Source of the DNA: Diabrotica undecimpunctata
Taxonomy: Eukaryota; Arthropoda; Insecta; Coleoptera; Chrysomelidae
DNA: 64,000 nt
Assembly: GCF_040954645.1 (NCBI RefSeq)
Contig: NC_092806.1
Span: 117,348,458-117,412,457, forward strand
Direction of reading: 5' to 3'
Positions within the stretch are counted from its first letter, which is position 1. Each line of letters begins with the position of its first letter. The position numbers and the translations under genes are program-made. Shown here in pieces: positions 33,390 through 64,000 of this stretch. The notes under the pieces were generated by a model, which saw only the letters and a list, made by a program, of their open reading frames with translations, was not told where the DNA came from and did not search any database.

Positions 33390-34470
33390 AACATTATTTA
33401 AGCCAGATATTGCTACCGTGAAGCCATTCCATTGTCTCAGGAGTTAGTTCATGGATTTCGTTTAAACTACTATCAAATCGTGAGGCTGGACATTCTTGGG
33501 TGATGTGGTGAATTGTTTGTTTAGCAGCATTGCATTTGTTTGTCAAATATTGGGCTGTCTGCAATGCCCCTTAGGGTAAATGATTTATTGCATACTCCAT
33601 GACCCACTCTGATTCAGTTCAGATTACACCATTCTCGGCACCGAAAAGAGAAAACGTTGGGTTTGACTGTGGGATTTTCTATTAGGTGTGCATTGTTCAC
33701 TTCTTCGTTCCATTCGTCTATCCAATGCTAAATGATTGTGAAATTGTTTGTAAGATTGTTAACGGATTTCAAGTTCTAAGCCGCAGTTGACCTTGGTTTA
33801 TAATATATGGGTTATTATATTATAATAAAAGCTATTGGGTTGGCGTACTCTTTATGGTCCCTGTAATATATCTCATGGTTTGATTTAGTTGTGCATCTTG
33901 AACGTTAGTGTGGTGATTGTTTAGCCCGACTGGAGCACAATATTCGGTTGTCAATTAGACTAATGCAAGAACGCTTGTCGTGATTATATCTTCATTGGCT
34001 AACCAAGAAGTCTTTGCCAGCTTGTGAATGATGTTGCGAGTTTTTACTTTAGCTGCAGTTTTATGTAAGTTAGAATACGATCTAGTATTAAACCGAGATA
34101 TTTTGGGTTTCGATTATGTTTTAGAATAACTCCTTCGCTTTCTATGTTTAATCTGTGGTTTACTTCGCGACTATTTGGATGAAAAGTAGTAACTGTCTTT
34201 GTAGGATTTGATTGAAGGCCCTATTTTTTTAAATATGTGTTAATAATATTTAAGGTGCCTTCTAGAATAGCTTGGACGTTATCGATGTTTCTCTCTTGTA
34301 TACCTAAAGCCATATCATTGCATACATAAATTTGGGTGAGATTGTAATGGAAACGTCTGAGGTGTAAATGTTGAGCAAGAGCGGCGATAGAACTGGCCCT
34401 TGGGGTAAGCCATTTGTAAATTAAATTGCCCCTCTTTTGCAGTTTGTAGTAGCGTATATGGCACAAAGAC
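33390..34470 (-). pseudogene. Jockey-type LINE RT relic
   Basis: Minus-strand frames show LTQIYVCNDMALGIQERNID (motif C, YADD-type position reading VCND), then LNIINTYLKK, LQSNPTKTVTTFHPNSRE, KHNRNPKYLGLILDRILTY, and further down RMERRSEQCTPNRKSHSQ. The order is that of Jockey-type reverse transcriptases after the catalytic centre. Multiple stops and frameshifts. Confidence 0.7.
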
Positions 34471-34537
34471 AGCGTTTCTGTTTACCGATTTTTCCTGAAA
34501 CTCCGTTGATTAGATATTATTTGAATTGTTAAATGCA

Positions 34538-36302
34538 AAATCTACCGATTTTTGCCGAAGGTATATTCCGATTTGCCCAATTTCGAGCTCTTTTAAAACT
34601 ATGTCGATAAACACTTACTTTAAATATCCACAAAGAAAAAAATCATTTGCTAATAAGTCTGGTGATCTGGGAGGCCACTTGATCGAATCACGAGAAGAAA
34701 TTAATTTATTTCCAAAAATGGTTTCTAAATAATTTTAACTGCTCGTGTATTGTGAGCAGGACAGCCGTTTTGCTGAAACCAAATATCGTCAAAGTTGACA
34801 GGAAGTAATTGAACTGCCGTAATAATTTGATTTATAACAATTCTAAATATTTATTGCCGTTAAATTTCCATCAATAAAAAAACGGGCCGACGATATAGTC
34901 CCCCAAACTACCTGTCCAAACAATTAAGTTTTTGGGTATATTGTATTCGTCCTGAAATACCTAACTGTCTTACTAATAAAACACTCGTATTCTAAGGTTA
35001 TTCCGTATTTATATCTAGAATAGTTATCCTAAGTATAAGGTAAATATAATACTAAAATAATTTGTTACAAATAAACTCGGTATATGTTAGTTTTAAGTAT
35101 TCCCACTTTATTCCGAAATAATAGTTTGGCAATGTCGCAATCTTTTACACAAATACATAGAACAACCACATATTGAGTGAAATACGTCAATTTTTATTTT
35201 TCCTTGAAACTGACAATTGACACCAAATATATCTTTTTCTTTATTTGTTATCTTATATGTTGAGTTTGAGTATTTTAAAATTGCAAAAAATTGCAAAAAT
35301 TGCGAGTGTATTTTGAAAATGGATTTATTCTTTCTTTGAAAGTTTTTCTTTTTCGTGTATTTTCCATCATGTTAATTAAATTAACGCAACACCTCTTAAA
35401 CACATTTTTTTATTATATAGCTACAAGTACTCACAAACCAATACAAAAAATAATATATTCTTGTCACTGATGACTTTGACATTCATAAAATAGGTTATAC
35501 CACGGTTATACTAGACTTAAACAAGGGTGCGGGTCGGTATAATCTTAGAATAAATTCTTATATCAAGTATAACCTATATCTAAGTTATTCCATGTTTATT
35601 ATTAGTGATTTTGTCTATACCTGATTTATTCCGAGTATAAGTTTTATACTTGGTTTATTAGTTATGCTAATAATATAAGTGTTTATTATGCCGAGAACAA
35701 TATCGTACGACGTAAGGATTATGTTTCCGATGTAACAAAAATGTCGATTCATAGTTAAACAAAACGTTTTTTAAAAAAATTACATTTTGTTTTTCCATAA
35801 CGAGTTCACAAAATTCCATGCGTTTGAAATTGTCCTCGGCTAATAACTCTTGAGTAATTTAAACTTTTAAAACACCGGTAACCATTTCGTTTCAAAATAT
35901 TCCTGACAGTTCTATTATTCATGTCAACTTGTTCAGTAACGGTTTGCTGTTTCAACTTGCTTGACTGTTTTCTCTCGTATTAGATCCATACACTTTCGAC
36001 AGTTTTTTATATAATCAAACGATTAAAATTTTTTAATAATACGACTAATAGTTGATTGTGTCGGGATTGGCCTATCTTCAAAAGCACAAGTAAATAAATT
36101 TATATTGTCACGGTACGAGTTGCCCCCAAAATACCATTTTAAAATTCGTACTTTTTCTTCGTTTGTATACATGGTTTGAAACACTACTTTAATTTCAGCG
36201 TATGGCATTATAATGAGAAGCAAACGTGTTAGCTCAGCCAGTGAGATTCCGTGGAGCTGTTGCGAAATCGGTAGATACCCTCGGCAAAAATCAGTAGATT
36301 TC
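34538..36302. mobile_element. Tc1/mariner-superfamily element relic with ~40-bp TIRs
   Basis: Left end aaatctaccgatttttgccg + aaggtatattccgattt mirrors the right end, whose reverse complement reads aaatctactgatttttgccg + agggtatctaccgattt. The minus strand between them carries transposase relics: an N-terminal helix-turn-helix near 36,180-36,023 (EEKVRILKWYFGGNSYRD, PIPTQSTISRIIKKF) and a catalytic part near 34,900-34,600 (WFQQNGCPAHNTRAV, IKWPPRSPDLLANDFFL). The segment 34,965-35,690 does not fit the transposase and looks like a separate insertion. Confidence 0.7.
34965..35690. other. Unassigned insert inside the Tc1/mariner relic
   Basis: AT-rich block rich in ttatac/gtataa words. Its ends share actaataaaacactcg and (reverse complement) actaataaaccaagta, so it may be a small TIR element, but the repeat is short. 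Confidence 0.35.
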
Positions 36303-36429
36303 TTTAAATCATATACACCCTTTTAAATTTGAAATTATAAACAATATTTGGAATAATAAATGTATTAAAGTATAAATTTAACAATTCAAATATTACCTAA
36401 TAAACACAAACAAAATTGTTGTTTGTTAA

Positions 36430-36975
36430 TAAAACATTATTATTATCTGCACAAAAATACAGTTCTCGACGTAAAAACACCTTAACTCGTCCTTTGGCAG
36501 TGATAGCGTCAGAAAATCTTCAAATTCATCTCAATTGCCTATCGAAATGGTACAATAGCTGGAGAAAGAAAGTTGCTCAAACCAAATTTGAGCAAGTCGT
36601 ATGAACAAACCGTAAGAGCACGTGCCTGTCTGTAGGAATCAACAATGTTTCCATATCTGTAGAGACCTAGGTTAAAAATCTTGGCCTCCGCCTAGATTAA
36701 AATATAATATAGAACAAACATATACATATAGATATCAAATTCCGACGAAGACTGTCGGTATTAGTAATGGCTTCTGCAACGAAAATCGAAAGTAACTCTT
36801 CAATTCAAAGTATTTCAATCAAAAGTGCTCAGAACTATAATAAACGAACCTTGGTATGCCAACAACCAAACACTGCATAACAACCTCAAAATGCCTTTCA
36901 ATGAAATGAAATCCAGCGGGGCGACGCCAAATATGGTGAAACATTCAATAACAATAACAACCAGCTAGTGAAAAA
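36430..36975 (+). pseudogene. Jockey-type RT relic next to the RRP45 stop codon
   Basis: Plus-strand frames read LTRPLAVIASENLQIHLNCL then SKWYNSWRKKVAQTKFEQVV, VKNLGLRLD, and KRTLVCQQPNTA-type wording. These fit the RT palm end and thumb of a Jockey-type element. Its right end is about 30 bp from the last RRP45 codon on the opposite strand. Confidence 0.65.
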
Positions 36976-37002
36976 ATAGTCTTTTCTCAGTATATTTCAA
37001 AA

Positions 37003-62762
<25,760 letters not shown>

Positions 62763-62887
62763 GTTTATAATTGAGGTTATGTATGTTGATGTTGTGATTT
62801 CAAAGACAAACACAATTGATTACTAAAAGATGGCAGCAGCAATCAGTTGTCTTCTTTAGGTTAATAGTTCAGTATGTTTTTGCTGTA

Positions 62888-62900
62888 ATCAGTTATTTAT
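62888..62900 (-). terminator. DPH4 polyadenylation signal overlapping its stop codon
   Basis: On the minus strand the stop region reads attttaataaaataaataac, so AATAAA motifs start at or within the last codons. With only 134 bp to the RRP45 start, cleavage would have to fall inside this gap. Confidence 0.5.
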
Positions 62901-63343
62901 TTTATTAAAATACAATTGGTACATTCAGAACATTCCACTAAACATTCCTCTTCTTGTAAAACATCCGCACTTATTTCAATATTTTGTCCACATCTGCAAG
63001 GAAAATAACAGACTTCATTAACAAACTTTAAATCAGATTTGTTTAATTCTGCATATATTAAAGAATTTTCATTAAAATTATTTTCTATCAACTGAGCATC
63101 ATATTCTTTTCTTAATTTTGTATCGCTTAATGTTTTATATGCCTTATCAATAAGAATGAATAGTTCTTCAGATCCAGAGCTCCCCTTTTGAGATTGTTTA
63201 TCTGGATGAAACTTTTTTATCAAAGTGCGATAACTTTGTTTAAGTTCTTCTAGTGTAGAGTTCGATTTACATTGCAAAACTGCATAATAATCTAGTTCAT
63301 TATTGATATGATTTTCTAGTTGTGAAGTGTCTTCATTGGCCAT
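62897..63343 (-). CDS. DNAJC24: Diphthamide biosynthesis protein DPH4 (J-domain, CSL zinc finger)
   Basis: 148 aa, single exon. It supports the first step of diphthamide synthesis on elongation factor 2, where DPH4 is a J-protein thought to aid the iron-bearing DPH enzymes. Residues 18-84 form a J domain (LDYYAVLQC, LIKKFHPDKQ with HPD at 46-48, DKAYKTLSDTKLRKEYDA). Residues about 104-148 are the DPH-type metal-binding domain: LKFVNEVCYFPCRCGQNIEI with C116/C118, and LVECSECTNC with C138/C141. The family's usual CSL reads CTN here. Length fits DPH4 (about 150 aa). ATG at 63,343 is the first in frame. RRP45 starts 134 bp downstream on the same strand. Confidence 0.93.
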   Translation of the reverse strand: MANEDTSQLENHINNELDYYAVLQCKSNSTLEELKQSYRTLIKKFHPDKQSQKGSSGSEELFILIDKAYKTLSDTKLRKEYDAQLIENNFNENSLIYAELNKSDLKFVNEVCYFPCRCGQNIEISADVLQEEECLVECSECTNCILIK

Positions 63344-63612
63344 ATATCACTAATTTCTTAGGTAAGTATAACTACGTAATTTTTTCTTTTCCCTTTAAAT
63401 AATAATACACACAACCAGTTAAATTAACTTAGGAGACCAAAGACCCGATAAATAACTTGAAAAATATTTCAAATTGAAGTGTGTGATATTTTATTGGTAA
63501 AGTACTTCTTCTTTTTTACTACCAAAGAAACGTGACACATGGCTTTTATAGTATTGGTATTCCAATACAGTAATTTCGTTAATCTACAAATAAGCAATAA
63601 ACTAATAATTAT
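63344..63612. other. DPH4 upstream region
   Basis: AT-rich and presumed to hold the DPH4 promoter. No TATA or initiator element can be singled out. Confidence 0.3.
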
Positions 63613-63677
63613 AGTGTAACCACGGAATAATAAATAATGTTTATAACAATAATTGTTATTTATTCTGTGGTGTAACT
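63613..63677. repeat. Short hairpin, ~28-bp arms
   Basis: agtgtaaccacggaataata and the opposing tattctgtggtgtaact fold back on each other around an ataacaataat loop. Likely a very small MITE or the remnant of one. Confidence 0.6.
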
Positions 63678-64000
63678 ATGAGCGCTGACGACCTGTTTTT
63701 AATGTGTATATTATGTAATTAAACATTATACTGCAATAGTTGTCATTCCCTATATTTGTAATAATAGAGTAAGTAAATTAAATAACATATATTTGTTAGT
63801 CAAATTTTGTTGTATGTTAAACATTGTTGGCATACTTTTGCATCTATCTTAAATGAATTAAATGTTTATTATAAAAACTTTAATGATATTCTACTAGTTA
63901 TGCAATTTATAATACAGCATTCTACCTTTAAATGTTTATAATCCGATTTTGACCTTAACTATATTATGTAAATCTCTTACAATAGTTATATTTGTGACTT
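63678..64000. other. No gene; holds second copy of a 42-bp repeat
   Basis: 63,740-63,781 is identical to the loop of the repeat at 61,911-61,952. Otherwise AT-rich with nothing supportable. Confidence 0.5.

Overview
The window is eukaryotic nuclear DNA from an animal, most probably an insect with a large, repeat-rich genome. I favour a beetle or similar, but the sequence does not prove the order. The support is three spliced or single-exon host genes, AT-rich non-coding DNA with many (TA)n tracts, and a dense mix of insect-type transposons: RTE-, Jockey-, I- and CR1-type LINEs, a gypsy-type LTR element, Penelope, mariner/Tc1, pogo, hAT, a Crypton-like recombinase, a piggyBac-type MITE and a DUF7869-type element.

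Host genes. (1) SAP30 (+, 29,009-32,267) has three exons and encodes a Sin3/HDAC-complex subunit of 171 aa. (2) RRP45/EXOSC9 (-, 62,762-37,003) has seven coding exons giving a 398-aa exosome subunit. Its introns range from 56 bp to 13.4 kb. (3) DPH4/DNAJC24 (-, 63,343-62,897) is a single-exon J-protein of diphthamide synthesis, lying 134 bp upstream of RRP45 on the same strand. SAP30 and RRP45 are convergent.

Layout. 1-3.8 kb: an apparently intact I/Jockey-group LINE on the minus strand running off the left edge. 4.3-13.4 kb: a fold-back MITE and a graveyard of LINE 3' ends, including a nearly full RTE ORF2 (11.0-13.4). 15-18 kb: Jockey relic, mariner relic and a ~240-bp satellite. 19.1-20.3 kb: broken Crypton-type tyrosine recombinase with an intron. 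22.3-26.2 kb: a TIR-bounded element holding an RT scrap and a gypsy-type LTR element. That LTR element has lost its protease and RT region but carries an extra ORF with an OARD1/TARG1-like macro domain plus a CCCH zinc finger. 26.6-28.8 kb: two TIR elements, one carrying a 200-bp LINE tail with a 14-bp target duplication. 29-32.3 kb: SAP30, with a MITE-in-MITE and an RTE relic in intron 2. 33.4-37 kb: Jockey relics and a Tc1/mariner-superfamily relic. 37-62.8 kb: RRP45, whose introns hold paired inverted Penelope fragments with a pogo element between them, a four-level transposon nest (45.9-57.0 kb) and RTE copies.

The host genes share no pathway beyond general RNA, chromatin and translation housekeeping. 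Most of the window's complexity is layered transposition, readable as a relative chronology. The macro-domain ORF in the LTR element is the most novel item.
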